Notes under the pieces: generated by a model | The model's database searches: none | Seen by the model: the letters and a program-made list of their open reading frames with translations, nothing else | Told to the model about the DNA's origin: nothing | Shown: positions 44,100 through 54,799 of the stretch, piece by piece | Position numbering within the stretch: position 1 is the stretch's first letter | Layout: each line of letters opens with the position of its first letter | Position numbers and translations under genes: made by a program | Assembly: GCA_018402085.1 (NCBI GenBank) | Contig: JAGYJM010000002.1 | Span: 310,001-374,000 of the forward strand | DNA from: Flavobacteriales bacterium | Lineage (GTDB): Bacteria; Bacteroidota; Bacteroidia; Flavobacteriales_D; Sanyastnellaceae | Length of the DNA stretch: 64,000 bases | Reading direction: 5' to 3'

Positions 44100-44513
44100 T
44101 TATTGCCACTCAAAGCTGACATCCTGCTTCAAATCAGGGTGTAAGCTTAAGGCAACCGGGCAGCTTTTTGCCGCAGCCTCGATCATGACCTGATCTTCCC
44201 TGGAAATACCAGGCATATCAAGAGTGAGTCGTATCCGAATCAGGCCTATTTTTCGTGGGTCACTTTTCATCTTTTTTTCGCAATCGGCTTTCAGCACAGC
44301 GATGCGCATCCCGCGCTTTTGCGCGGTAATTCCAATGATGGTCATCATACAACTGCATAAAGCAGCAGCCGTTAGGTCTGTGGGAGAGAAAAACCGCCCC
44401 TTCCCCCGGTTGTCAGCCGGCGCATCAGTGCTGATTTTCTCGCCGGAGCCGAGATGTGTCATCTCTGTTCGGAGATCTCCCAGGTAGTTTACTTCATACT
44501 TCATGTCGAACAT
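44100..44513 (-). CDS. OsmC family protein
   Basis: DNRGKGRFFSPTDLTAAALCSCMMTIIGITAQKRG; IEAAAKSCPVALSL. Confidence 0.88.
   Translation of the reverse strand: MFDMKYEVNYLGDLRTEMTHLGSGEKISTDAPADNRGKGRFFSPTDLTAAALCSCMMTIIGITAQKRGMRIAVLKADCEKKMKSDPRKIGLIRIRLTLDMPGISREDQVMIEAAAKSCPVALSLHPDLKQDVSFEWQ
44301..44326 (-). repeat. Dispersed palindromic element copy F (CCGCGC-AAAA-GCGCGG-GATGCGCATC), inside osmC-like CDS
   Basis: 6-bp stem plus perfect 10-bp palindrome GATGCGCATC. Confidence 0.85.
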
Positions 44514-44534
44514 CCATTCGGGTGACAGCGTTGT

Positions 44535-45320
44535 TTGTTTGTATCTTTGATACGAATGAAGCGAATGTACAAGCTTTTAGTCTTTATCGTCATGCTATTG
44601 ACGGCATCGGCAACGCACGCGCAAAACGAGTTGTACGATGAACCGCTGGTGGTGTACAGTCGGCAAATGTATGGGGGGGGACACCTCCACAGCAGCGGAC
44701 TGGGTGCCTTCTATAAGTATGGTGTCTACCGAAATGCGAAAAAAGTGATGATCTTCGGGGTAGATGCCCTTTTTATGAGGCATCCTAAAGAAGTGAGAAG
44801 CTTTAATCCGGTCTACGACGAGAGCCGAAGCTATGTTTACGGGAAAACCAATAATTTTTACATCGTAAGGCCTACTTTCGGATACAAGAAAATCATCACC
44901 GACAAACTGAGAAGAAGCGGCGTTCAGGTAGGTTACTCATTGCTCTTTGGCCCGTCAATTGGTCTGACAAAGCCTGTCTACCTTGAGATCGGCTATCCTT
45001 CCATACCTTATCAGTACTTGTCTGTTGAACGGTATGACCCGAACCGCCATTTCTTTGATGACATTTACGGAAGGGCGTCGGGGTTGAATGGATTGAATGA
45101 ACTTCGGTTTCATCCCGGAGGCTTTATTAAATTCGCTTTCAATTTTGAATACGCCAATGAGAAAGATCGACTTAAAGGCCTGGAAGCAGGGGTAGCATTG
45201 GATGCCTACACCTCGAACATACCTATTATGGCAGAGCAACAGGGTGCAGATAATAACCAGTTCTTCCTGACCTTTTTCCTGAACTTCTTCTTTGGCAAAA
45301 AGTACAATTTGAATCAATGA
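44535..45320 (+). CDS. Hypothetical secreted/outer membrane protein
   Basis: Signal peptide ...[10 protein letters not shown]; 261 aa; stop overlaps lipA ATG. Confidence 0.65.
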   Translation: MFVSLIRMKRMYKLLVFIVMLLTASATHAQNELYDEPLVVYSRQMYGGGHLHSSGLGAFYKYGVYRNAKKVMIFGVDALFMRHPKEVRSFNPVYDESRSYVYGKTNNFYIVRPTFGYKKIITDKLRRSGVQVGYSLLFGPSIGLTKPVYLEIGYPSIPYQYLSVERYDPNRHFFDDIYGRASGLNGLNELRFHPGGFIKFAFNFEYANEKDRLKGLEAGVALDAYTSNIPIMAEQQGADNNQFFLTFFLNFFFGKKYNLNQ

Positions 45321-46198
45321 CCGACGCGAAAGCATTGAATGCATCCCCGGTGAGACAGCGGGTGCCCAAACCCAAATGGCTGAGGGTAAAGCTGCCTACT
45401 GGTGAGTCGTATAAGAAAGTACGTGAGATCGTAAGCGAGCATAAGCTGCATACGATCTGTGAAAGCGGCAACTGTCCGAATATGGGTGAATGTTGGGGTG
45501 AAGGAACCGCGACGTTTATGATTCTTGGTAATATCTGCACACGGAGCTGTGGCTTTTGTTCAGTGGCTACCGGACGACCGGATGACGCTGATCCTTTCGA
45601 GCCTGCGCGCGTAGCTAAATCGGTGAAGCTCATGGGGGTGAAGCATGCAGTGATCACCTCTGTAGACCGCGATGACCTCGCTGATGGAGGCTCAGAGATC
45701 TGGGCGATGACCGTTCGGGCTATCCGCAGGCAGTCTCCGGAAACCACACTTGAAACCCTGATCCCCGATTTTATGGGTAAGTGGGACAACTTGCAGCGCA
45801 TCATTGAGGTGGCTCCGGAAATTGTATCCCATAACCTGGAAACGGTGCGCAGGCTGACAAAGCAGGTGCGTATTCAGGCGAAATATGACCGAAGCCTTGA
45901 AGTCTTGCGCCGCCTGAAGCAGGCCGGAATGAAAACTAAATCGGGCGTGATGCTCGGTCTTGGCGAAACTGAAGAGGAAGTCATTGAAACGATGGACGAC
46001 CTTCGCAGTGTTGGTGTAGATGTGCTCACCCTGGGGCAGTACCTCCAGCCAACGCCAAAACACTTGCCGGTTGCAGACTTTGTGCATCCGGAGAAATTTG
46101 AAGAGTATAGGGTGCTTGGTCTTGAAAAAGGGTTCCGTTTTGTAGAGAGCGGTCCACTTGTCAGATCATCGTATCACGCGGAAAAGCACGTATTTTAG
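45317..46198 (+). CDS. lipA: Lipoyl synthase
   Basis: [34 protein letters not shown]; two Cys motifs. Confidence 0.97.
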   Translation: MTDAKALNASPVRQRVPKPKWLRVKLPTGESYKKVREIVSEHKLHTICESGNCPNMGECWGEGTATFMILGNICTRSCGFCSVATGRPDDADPFEPARVAKSVKLMGVKHAVITSVDRDDLADGGSEIWAMTVRAIRRQSPETTLETLIPDFMGKWDNLQRIIEVAPEIVSHNLETVRRLTKQVRIQAKYDRSLEVLRRLKQAGMKTKSGVMLGLGETEEEVIETMDDLRSVGVDVLTLGQYLQPTPKHLPVADFVHPEKFEEYRVLGLEKGFRFVESGPLVRSSYHAEKHVF

Positions 46199-46313
46199 TA
46201 GAAAAACGGGGCTGACTTGTAGATTTAAGTCCGCAGATTGCCGAACACCACACGCCACATACTTGTTTATATTGTAAATTGCCGATCGATTGTTTCGATA
46301 ATCCTATTTGATA

Positions 46314-49300
46314 TGAGAATGAGAACGCTACTGTATGTACTGGGAGCAGGGATTCTTGTCCTGTCCGCCTGGGGAGTTTTAACCAGCGGAGAACAGAATG
46401 CCGAATACGGGCCACGCTCGTCTGAAAAGGTGGAATCCGATTACCTCGGAGCCGCTGAAATTTACCGCATGCTTCGCGGAAATGTGGAAACCGGAGAGGT
46501 CAATCCACAAGATTATGTTGAAATGCGCAACGCTGTGCGCAAATACGCAGAAAAGAATGCGCAACAAAAAGACAGCGAGCCAATCGAATGGGTCGAAATG
46601 GGGCCGGATAACGTCGGTGGACGTACACGCGCAATTCTCATTCTGGATGAAGACAACCTGATGGCAGGTGGTGTGTCGGGTGGCCTATGGCGCACCAACA
46701 ACCAGGGAGACACCTGGACGCAGATCACCACTTTCCCGAACTGCAACGTAGGATCTATTTGCCAGGCCGGCAACGGTGACATTTATGTCGGTACGGGTTC
46801 TCAATTCGACTTCGCCGGCGGTGGCGGGGGCTCAGGCTTTATCGGACAGGGTGTTTACCGTTCAGTAGACGGCGGAAACACCTGGACGGTTGTTCCTGAT
46901 ACTGATCCCGGGGTGCTTGGTCTGGGAGACTGGACCGCCACTGACGCGCTCGAGACGGATCCGAACAACCCCAATCGCGTATGGGTTGGTGGAAATGCCG
47001 GATTCGGATATATTGAAGGTGACAATGTGGTGATGGGGGAAGCAAACGGTCTTCCTTCTCAGTCGTGCGGTGATATTCATATTGCTCACGACGGGAGCTA
47101 CATGCTGGTCTCTATGGCCGGTGGTCGTGTTTACCGAAGCACAGATAATACATACACGAATTTCGAGGCTGAATTTGGCAGCGGAGACGGAAACCTTCCT
47201 CAAAGCGGTCTCGGACGTGCACGAGTATATGTGGTTCCTCAGCACCCAAATCATGCGTATGTTCTTTACGCAACAGGTGCCGGTCTTTTTGGTGGGGTTT
47301 ACCATTCATTTGATTTCGGCCAAACCTGGGACAATATCTGGCCTTCAGGTAACCCTGAGGTAACGCCGCTTCCTCGTGGTCAGGGTATCTACGACCTTAC
47401 CATTGCTGCGTCACCGCTCGATCCTGAAATTGCCTATGTAGGTGGGATTGAATTTTGGCGTTCAGGTCCTAATTATCAGGCTGAGCTCGCTGCTTTGCCG
47501 TTTGACTCACCGGGGCTTGACATCGATATGCACGTTGATATTCACGAAATCGTTTACTCACCGGAAGGGGTAATGTGGGTCGGTACCGACGGCGGTCTGT
47601 ACAAATCGCTCAACAATGGCGAAACATATATTGAGACAAACAGAGGCTTCAATGTAACCCAGTACTACGGTATCGATTATGATCCCGCAGGTGGTGTAGC
47701 GGGCGGTACGCAGGATAACGGTACTCACTGGATTCCGAATGACGGTTCACTGCTAAGCGACCTCAGTGCCGTGGATCTCACAGGCGGTGATGGCTTTGAT
47801 TGCGCAATTCCTGATGTAACCGAAGCCAATGATCTGGTGGTGTTCACCACATCTCAGTATGGCGTGCTCTACCGGGTTTCAACCAATGGTGGCGTGGCAA
47901 ATATTTATGACGATGAGGTGAATGACCTTGTTGGAGACGACGGTGAAGTTGGTTCTTTCTACACCGTGAACAGACTTTATGAAGATACTGAAGACGACGA
48001 AAGTGAGCGGTACGTAATTCTCGTTAACCCTTACGAAGAGACGATTATTGACTCTACCTTTAGTTTGGAAACCAATAACCTCAACTTGCCATTCGAGTAT
48101 ACACTTCCCGAAGGTTTTGAATTGCGTTATTGGGAAGAATTGATTCGCCCTGATATCACCACCGATGAACCGCTTACGGAAGACCCGAACTACTTCTGGC
48201 TCGATCCTCAAGAGTTGACCTCAGAAATTGAAGATTGTGATACTACCTTCACGCAAATCGGTGAGCAAGAAGTGATTGATGAAATTACTCCGGTTGATAG
48301 CTGCTTCTACTTTGAGCCGCTTGACTCAACCATCTGTATCACGGTTGGATTTGACACCACATTTGTCATGGAGCCGGTTTTTGATATCGATATCGATTGT
48401 AGCATCCAGTATTTCTATGCGAGCGATACCCTTTTCGATATCGCTGAGCGCATCAAAGTGCAGGATCCGTACACCACCATGTTTACCATGGGCTTCATCG
48501 GTAGTGAAGGGGTTTGGATGACACGCGACGCCCTCGATTTCAACCAGCAGCCTAACTGGTGGCGTTTAGGAACAGCCCCTGGCGGTGGCGGTACAAAAGC
48601 TATTGAATACGTAGTAGGCGATCACCCTGAAGCAGGTGACGTGATGTTCATTTCAGGATGGAACGGTGAGGTGTGGCGAATCTCCGGCCTGACTAACCTC
48701 TGGACAGACGAAGATTACGTAGATACGCTCAACAATGCCACCGGTGAGCCAACGTTTGACGCTGACGGTGACGGTATTCCTGATGGAGACAACTATCTCG
48801 ACGTGCTTGACTGGGATCTCGTTTTCTCTACAGGAGCGCCGGTGACAGGTATCTCTGTAGATCCCAACGATCCTAACCACGTGGTCATATCGATCGGTGG
48901 TTATGGGGGGTCTAACAAGGTGCGTGAAACATTCAATGCGCTTGACGAAAATCTATCTTCCGGAGACTGGAACTCGATCTGGTTGAACGATCCTGTAATT
49001 GATGGTATGCCGGTTTACGACGTTGTGGTTGACATGACTGACGAAAGCGGTCAGACCATTGTAGCTGGTACAGAATTCGGTGCGTGGATCACGAACGATG
49101 GCGGAGATACATGGTCGATCTCTAACATGGGAATGGCTGCGGCTTTTGATATCTATGCCTGCCCGATCTTTGACCTCAAGCAACAATGGCGAGGTATGGA
49201 TCGTTGGATCAATCCACAAAATAGTGGTATCATCTATGCAGGTACCCACGGCCGGGGTATCTTCCGCAGCGAAGCATTCGGATTCGTCAATGTTGATGAA

Positions 49301-49585
49301 AACGACGATACGCCAGGCTTCGCTTCTGATAACCTCCTGGTTTATCCGAACCCTGTTTCGTCAGGTTTCGCTCGTTTTGATCTGGATCTTGTAGCAACCA
49401 CTGATGTACTGATCTCGGTTTTCAATATCAACGGTCAGCGAATAAAGCAAATCAATAAAGACAATCTTGCCAGCGGCAAGCAGGTGATTGAACTTGATCT
49501 CAACGATCTCAGTAACGGTACATACCTGCTCAATGTGCAGGCAGGTGCTTCTACCAAAACTGCACGGTTCGTGGTGATGAAATAA
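46314..49585 (+). CDS. T9SS-secreted beta-propeller (BNR/VPS10-like) protein
   Basis: GGVSGGLWRTNNQGDTWTQ, VYRSVDGGNTWTVV, AWITNDGGDTWS repeats; C-terminal YPNPVSSGFARFDLDL...LVASTKTARFVVMK-type sorting domain; ATG 46314 preceding signal peptide preferred. Confidence 0.88.
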
Positions 49586-49603
49586 GATATGTGACCATTC
49601 AAT

Positions 49604-49633
49604 AAAAAGCCGGCTATCACAGCCGGCTTTTTT
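49604..49633 (+). terminator. Rho-independent terminator
   Basis: AAAAAGCCGGCTATCACAGCCGGCTTTTTT. Confidence 0.9.
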
Positions 49634-49665
49634 ACTTTCGGAACGAATTAATTCAAAACGAAGTT

Positions 49666-50664
49666 ATGCGCATTGCCATTAATGGATTCGGACGTATTGG
49701 CCGCACGGTGGCTCGTCTATTGGCCACGAATGAACAATTTGATCTGGTCGCTATCAATGACCTTCAATCTCCCGAGGCACTTGCGCACTTGCTCAAGTAT
49801 GACTCGGTTCACCGAACTTCAAAACACAGTATTCGTCTTGAAGACGACATCCTTTCATACGGACGGCAACAATCGAAGATGTTGGCGGTGACGGATGCCC
49901 GGCAATTGCCCTGGGCTTCTTTAGAGGTTGATATCGTGCTGGAGTGCACAGGCACGATGAAACATGCCGGCCACATGCAGGCGCACCTCGATGCCGGAGC
50001 CCGAAAAGCTATCCTCTCGGCTCCCCCCGCAGATGACAGCATGAAAACGATCGTACTTGGCGTGAATGACGATCACCTCAATGGTGAAGAGGTGATTTTG
50101 TCAAATGCATCATGTACCACAAATTGCGCGGCGCCTATGATACAGCTGCTCCATGGACTTTGTACCATCGAAAGCTGTTACATCACCACGGTGCACTCGT
50201 ATACCGGTGATCAGCGCTTGCAGGATACCCCGCATCGAGACCTTCGTCGTGGGAGAGCCGCTGCCTTGTCGATTGTTCCTACAACAACAGGAGCAGCGAA
50301 AGCCCTGACGAGAATTTTTCCTGAACTATCTGAGGTGCTCGGCGGATGTGGTATCCGTGTGCCTGTGCCGGATGGCTCATTGACAGATATCACTTGTATC
50401 GTCAAAGATCCGCTTACCGTCAAGGAGTTGAATGAAGCCTTTCTGCAATCGTCAAAAGAACAGTATCAGGGAATACTCGATTATACCGAAGATCCCATTG
50501 TTTCAAGTGACATTTTAGGCAACCCACACAGCTGCATCGTCGACGGCCTACTGACATCTGTCATCGGTAAGATGGTGAAAATTGTAGGTTGGTACGATAA
50601 TGAGGTAGGCTACTCCAGCAGGCTTATTGATTTGATGCGTCTGCTGGGTGAGCGCCATACCTAA
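49666..50664 (+). CDS. gap: Type I glyceraldehyde-3-phosphate dehydrogenase
   Basis: INGFGRIGRTVARLL; SNASCTTNCAAP; WYDNEVGYSSRLIDL. Confidence 0.95.
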   Translation: MRIAINGFGRIGRTVARLLATNEQFDLVAINDLQSPEALAHLLKYDSVHRTSKHSIRLEDDILSYGRQQSKMLAVTDARQLPWASLEVDIVLECTGTMKHAGHMQAHLDAGARKAILSAPPADDSMKTIVLGVNDDHLNGEEVILSNASCTTNCAAPMIQLLHGLCTIESCYITTVHSYTGDQRLQDTPHRDLRRGRAAALSIVPTTTGAAKALTRIFPELSEVLGGCGIRVPVPDGSLTDITCIVKDPLTVKELNEAFLQSSKEQYQGILDYTEDPIVSSDILGNPHSCIVDGLLTSVIGKMVKIVGWYDNEVGYSSRLIDLMRLLGERHT

Positions 50665-51430
50665 GCAACTCGAGATCGTTGCCATCGAAACGGGCATATG
50701 TGTAATAGCGTATCCAGTCACCCAGGTTCAGGTAACGACTGTCAGGAGTCAAGCGAATATCTAAAGGCAGGTGGCGGTGACCAAAGATGAAATAGTCATA
50801 ATGCTCCCTTGTCAAAATTTCTTTGCAGTAATGCACCAGCCATTCTCCTTCTTCACCCAGAAAGGTAGCATCCTTTTCTTGACTGACTTTACGACTTGTT
50901 CTTGACCAAAAATCGGCTACGCCAATGCCAAAATTAGGGTGAAAACGCGCAAATATCCACTGGCAAAGGCGGCTGTTGAATACCTTTTTGATGACCTTGT
51001 AACCATAATCGCCGGGCCCCAATCCGTCACCATGACCGATATAAAAATCTTTTCCATTCCACGATCGCTGAATCGGTTCACGATGCACCTGCACACCTGT
51101 TTCTGAAGGCAGGTAGTCAAAGATCCACATATCGTGGTTGCCGGTGAAGACGTGAATAGGCAGACCACTGTCGCACAGCTCTGATAGTGTTCCAAGCAAA
51201 CGGGTAAATCCTCGAGGAACGGCTTTCCGGTATTCAAACCAGAAGTCAAAAATGTCACCAACCAGGTAGATTTCGGCAGCGTGAGGCGCGATCTCATGCA
51301 GCCACTTTACAATACGCCTCTCTCTCGCAAGGCTGCTTGCCCTATCAGGAGCACCCAAGTGAAAATCTGAAGCGAAGTAAACGTATTTACCCGCCGGAAG
51401 CGTGTTGGAGACCGAAGCTGATTGCTGCAT
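50624..51430 (-). CDS. lpxH: UDP-2,3-diacylglucosamine diphosphatase
   Basis: FASDFHLGAPD; YLVGDIFDFWFEY; FTGNHDMWIFDYL; FGHRHLPLDI. Confidence 0.92.
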   Translation of the reverse strand: MQQSASVSNTLPAGKYVYFASDFHLGAPDRASSLARERRIVKWLHEIAPHAAEIYLVGDIFDFWFEYRKAVPRGFTRLLGTLSELCDSGLPIHVFTGNHDMWIFDYLPSETGVQVHREPIQRSWNGKDFYIGHGDGLGPGDYGYKVIKKVFNSRLCQWIFARFHPNFGIGVADFWSRTSRKVSQEKDATFLGEEGEWLVHYCKEILTREHYDYFIFGHRHLPLDIRLTPDSRYLNLGDWIRYYTYARFDGNDLELLRYGAHPADASNQ

Positions 51431-51445
51431 TCAGGCGGTGTGTGC

Positions 51446-52597
51446 TTATGCCTGATCGAATAATTCTGCCAATTTCTGCTCAAGAGCCGCACCCCGCAGG
51501 TGCGTGGCTATGATGGTGCCGTCACGTCCGACCAGAATGGTGTGGGGAATACTAGATACCCCATAGGCCTGTGAGGCTTCATTTTGCCACCCCTTGAGGT
51601 CGCTTACGTGATTTGGCCAGATCAGTCCATCTTGTTGTATCGCCCGCAGCCACTTGTTCTTGTCGCTGTCGAGTGACACGCTGAAAATTTCAAAACCTTT
51701 GTCTTTATAACGATTGTAAGCCGCAACTACATTCGGATTTTCACGACGACAGGGGCCGCACCAGGAGGCCCAGAAATCGATCATTACCACCTTGCCCTTT
51801 AGGTCGCTCAGTGAACGTGTGGTGCCTTCAGGGTCAGTCATTTTGATATCCGGCGCCTCCATGCCTACTGTATATGCGCTATTCTTGCGCGTTGAAGGAT
51901 TCTGTTTCACCATTGTCGCCTGGTTGTACTGAGTGGTAACCATACGGTGGTAGTAAGAATGACCAAATGAGGGCTTGGTTGCGTCGAGTACCTTTTTGTA
52001 CACCTCCATATTTTGCTTGAGATTCAACTCCGAGAGTGCAGCAATGGCAGCCGGACTGTCGGTATGGGTGTCAATGAATTCTTTCGCTGCAGCCTCTTTC
52101 TTCTTATTCAATTCAACAATTTCACTGAAAGCCTGAGAGCGGTCGATGTCAGAAGAATTCTTGTCTTTTGTCACTTCTTTGAGCTCGATTAAACGCTTTT
52201 CAAGAGGTCTGATGGTGGATGTGAACCGGTCATAAAGTGAGCTGTTCATTGAACCTTTATAGGTTACGGTCTCGTTCAGTTCGGGCGAAGCTGCTTCAAG
52301 GTATAGCGCTTCTGTAGAATCTGTGATGAATACCAGGTCTCGCTTATTGTCGATTTTTATCTGGTAATAATCGAGCGGCATGGGTTGGTCAGGCATCAGT
52401 CTGAAGCTGCCGTCAGAGGCAATGATCGTGGTGTCCATCGTTACCGGGCGATTGTTTTCAAAGCGGATCAACGCAATGACTTCGCCTTCGGCACCGGTGA
52501 TGACTCCTGAAATAACACCCGTTTCTTCCGCCTGAGGAGGAGTACAGGCAAAAAGGAGGGCAATGGTAAAGATTCCTAAAAGGGTACGTAGCATCAT
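51446..52597 (-). CDS. TlpA-like thiol-disulfide oxidoreductase with N-terminal DUF4369-like region (lipoprotein)
   Basis: LLFACTPP lipobox; MIDFWASWCGPCRRENPNVV. Confidence 0.9.
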   Translation of the reverse strand: MMLRTLLGIFTIALLFACTPPQAEETGVISGVITGAEGEVIALIRFENNRPVTMDTTIIASDGSFRLMPDQPMPLDYYQIKIDNKRDLVFITDSTEALYLEAASPELNETVTYKGSMNSSLYDRFTSTIRPLEKRLIELKEVTKDKNSSDIDRSQAFSEIVELNKKKEAAAKEFIDTHTDSPAAIAALSELNLKQNMEVYKKVLDATKPSFGHSYYHRMVTTQYNQATMVKQNPSTRKNSAYTVGMEAPDIKMTDPEGTTRSLSDLKGKVVMIDFWASWCGPCRRENPNVVAAYNRYKDKGFEIFSVSLDSDKNKWLRAIQQDGLIWPNHVSDLKGWQNEASQAYGVSSIPHTILVGRDGTIIATHLRGAALEQKLAELFDQA

Positions 52598-52640
52598 GTC
52601 TTCTTTCTTGGGCTGTACAAATATCTTAAAAAGCAAGCGT

Positions 52641-53681
52641 TTAACGCTCTACAATTTCATTCGGACGTGTATTCTTCAGACTCCTGATGATCCATCGGAT
52701 CAATTCGTCTCCGTTTTCAGGTTGCACATCTATCGGCTGAGTGTACACCGGCAGCCTATCTATGCCCGGCAGGTGTTTCATCCGCATGAGGTCTTTCGTT
52801 GTGGTTACCAGAGCGTCTGCATGGTGCCGTTCAAGCGCACTTCGCCAGTCATTGAGCTTGCTGCTGTCGAAATGCTGGTGGTCACGATAGTTAAAGTGTT
52901 CTACCACTTCAAGTGTCTGACTCAGGTGCTGTTTAAGGGGTGCTGCATTCGCAATGGCGGTGACAAGCACGATGTTTTTTATTTCTTTTTCGGCCTTTCG
53001 GCCGGATGCGAACAGGGGAGCGTATACCAAACGACTCCTGAAGATACGGGTGTTCTCACCCACACAAAGCTTTTTTCGCAGATCCGAAAGCTCTGGCAAT
53101 AGCTGATCAAAATCATTGAGGCCGGTTAAGATCACTGCATTGGCATCTTGCATGCGCGACCGATGATCACGCAATCTTCCTGCAGGAAGGTAAGACTCAT
53201 CTGCCGGCAGGCTGTCGAACCGAACCAAAGCAATGTTCAAGTCACCGTGCAGTTTTCTGTGCTGAAACGCATCATCCAGGAGTACAAGTTTACAGCGATC
53301 TGACACGGCCATCTTCTCTATTCCGGTAATGCGATCTTCACATACAGCCACCGGGATGTCAGGAGAATTGAATTTGTACAACAATGGCTCATCCCCAACA
53401 TCCGATGCTTTTGCATCGTTATTTACCCAAAGAAAACCACGTGTCTTTCGCCCGTATCCGCGGCTTAAGATGCCGGGTTTATATGCAGCAAGTTCTCGGG
53501 CTAACCAAAGAGTATGCGGCGTTTTACCGGTACCTCCAAGGTGGACGTTTCCTATGACCACCGTAGGTAATTTTCCGCGCTGAGACCGCAACCAGCCCCG
53601 ATTGTAGGCATGATTGCGGAGCTTCACGATGGTGCCGTAAACCCATGACAGAGGAGTAAGAAGCTTTTGCATTCTGTACAT
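52641..53681 (-). CDS. lpxK: Tetraacyldisaccharide 4'-kinase
   Basis: VVIGNVHLGGTGKTPHTLWLA; SRGYGRKTRGFLWV; GDEPLLYK; LLDDAFQHRKL; internal ATG at 53681 avoids overlap with the divergent gene. Confidence 0.92.
   Translation of the reverse strand: MYRMQKLLTPLSWVYGTIVKLRNHAYNRGWLRSQRGKLPTVVIGNVHLGGTGKTPHTLWLARELAAYKPGILSRGYGRKTRGFLWVNNDAKASDVGDEPLLYKFNSPDIPVAVCEDRITGIEKMAVSDRCKLVLLDDAFQHRKLHGDLNIALVRFDSLPADESYLPAGRLRDHRSRMQDANAVILTGLNDFDQLLPELSDLRKKLCVGENTRIFRSRLVYAPLFASGRKAEKEIKNIVLVTAIANAAPLKQHLSQTLEVVEHFNYRDHQHFDSSKLNDWRSALERHHADALVTTTKDLMRMKHLPGIDRLPVYTQPIDVQPENGDELIRWIIRSLKNTRPNEIVER
52991..53010 (+). repeat. Variant palindromic element copy J (CGGCC-TTTC-GGCCG-GATGCG), inside lpxK
   Basis: 5-bp stem followed by GATGCGAAC as in copy A; core differs from GCAAAAGC. 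Confidence 0.5.
53399..53418 (-). repeat. Dispersed palindromic element copy G (CGATGC-AAAA-GCATCG-GATG), inside lpxK
   Basis: 6-bp stem, AAAA loop, GATG; encodes DAKASDV. Confidence 0.85.
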
Positions 53682-53701
53682 TAGCCGCAAAGTACTACGA
53701 A

Positions 53702-54796
53702 ATGAAGCTTCATCATATTGTTCAGGCGCTTGAAGAATGGGCTCCACCATCATTGCAGGAGGCCTATGACAACTCCGGACTGTTGGTGGGAGAGCCGGAA
53801 ATGGAAGTTCAGGCGGCATTGGTTTCGCTTGATTGCACCGAGGCAGTGATCGAGGAGGCCGCAGCCCGCGGAGCGAACCTTGTGATTGCGCACCATCCAG
53901 TTGTTTTTGGTGGATTGAAGCGTTTTACGGGCAGGTCTTATGTGGAGCGCACCGTCATGAGCGCGCTCCGAAAGGGGATTGCCGTTTATGCGATCCATAC
54001 CAACCTTGATAACGTGGCGCATGGTGTAAATGCCTATCTCTCATCAGTGATTGGTCTCCGGAACACCCGGATACTGAGTCCGAAAAGCGGCCTACTCGAA
54101 AAACTGGTTGTATTTGTACCATATGACCATGCGGACGCACTTCGAAATGCTATGTTCGAAGCGGGTGCAGGTAGCATCGGTAGTTACGATCAGTGCAGTT
54201 TCAACCTGAAAGGAGAAGGTACGTTCAGAGGGGGAGAGTCATCGAATCCTTTTGTGGGTGTGCAGGGCAAGCGCCATACAGAGGCCGAAACACGCATAGA
54301 GGTACTTGTAGAAAACTGGAGAATCGGAGACGTGCTGGCGGCCATGCAGCGCAACCATCCTTACGAAGAAGTGGCGTTTGACCGAATACCGCTCAGCAAC
54401 AATCACTTGCAGATAGGTTCAGGTATGATCGGTGAGCTTGATACCGCAATGAGGCTTGAAGATTTTTTTGATTTGCTCAAAACGGAGTTGAGCGTCAGCG
54501 TAGTGAAATACACCCAAAAGCTCAAAGATGAAATTCGAACAGTGGCAGTTTGTGGCGGTTCGGGATTCTTCTTGCTCCACGAGGCCATGCGATCCGGAGC
54601 TGACGTATTTGTTACCTCAGACGTCAAATACCATCAGTTTTTTGATACGGAAGACCGCATCGTTCTTGCAGATATCGGTCATTGGGAAAGTGAACATCGA
54701 ACAGTAGAGTGGGTGCGTGACTATCTCAATCAGAAAATTCCTACCTTTGCCGTTCACTTAAGTGAGATCAATACCAATCCGGTAAACTACTATTAA
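53702..54796 (+). CDS. Nif3-like dinuclear metal center protein
   Basis: EAYDNSGLLVGEPEMEVQAALVSLDCTEAVIEEA; IAHHPVVFGGLKRF; DIGHWESEH. Confidence 0.93.
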   Translation: MKLHHIVQALEEWAPPSLQEAYDNSGLLVGEPEMEVQAALVSLDCTEAVIEEAAARGANLVIAHHPVVFGGLKRFTGRSYVERTVMSALRKGIAVYAIHTNLDNVAHGVNAYLSSVIGLRNTRILSPKSGLLEKLVVFVPYDHADALRNAMFEAGAGSIGSYDQCSFNLKGEGTFRGGESSNPFVGVQGKRHTEAETRIEVLVENWRIGDVLAAMQRNHPYEEVAFDRIPLSNNHLQIGSGMIGELDTAMRLEDFFDLLKTELSVSVVKYTQKLKDEIRTVAVCGGSGFFLLHEAMRSGADVFVTSDVKYHQFFDTEDRIVLADIGHWESEHRTVEWVRDYLNQKIPTFAVHLSEINTNPVNYY

Positions 54797-54799
54797 ATT

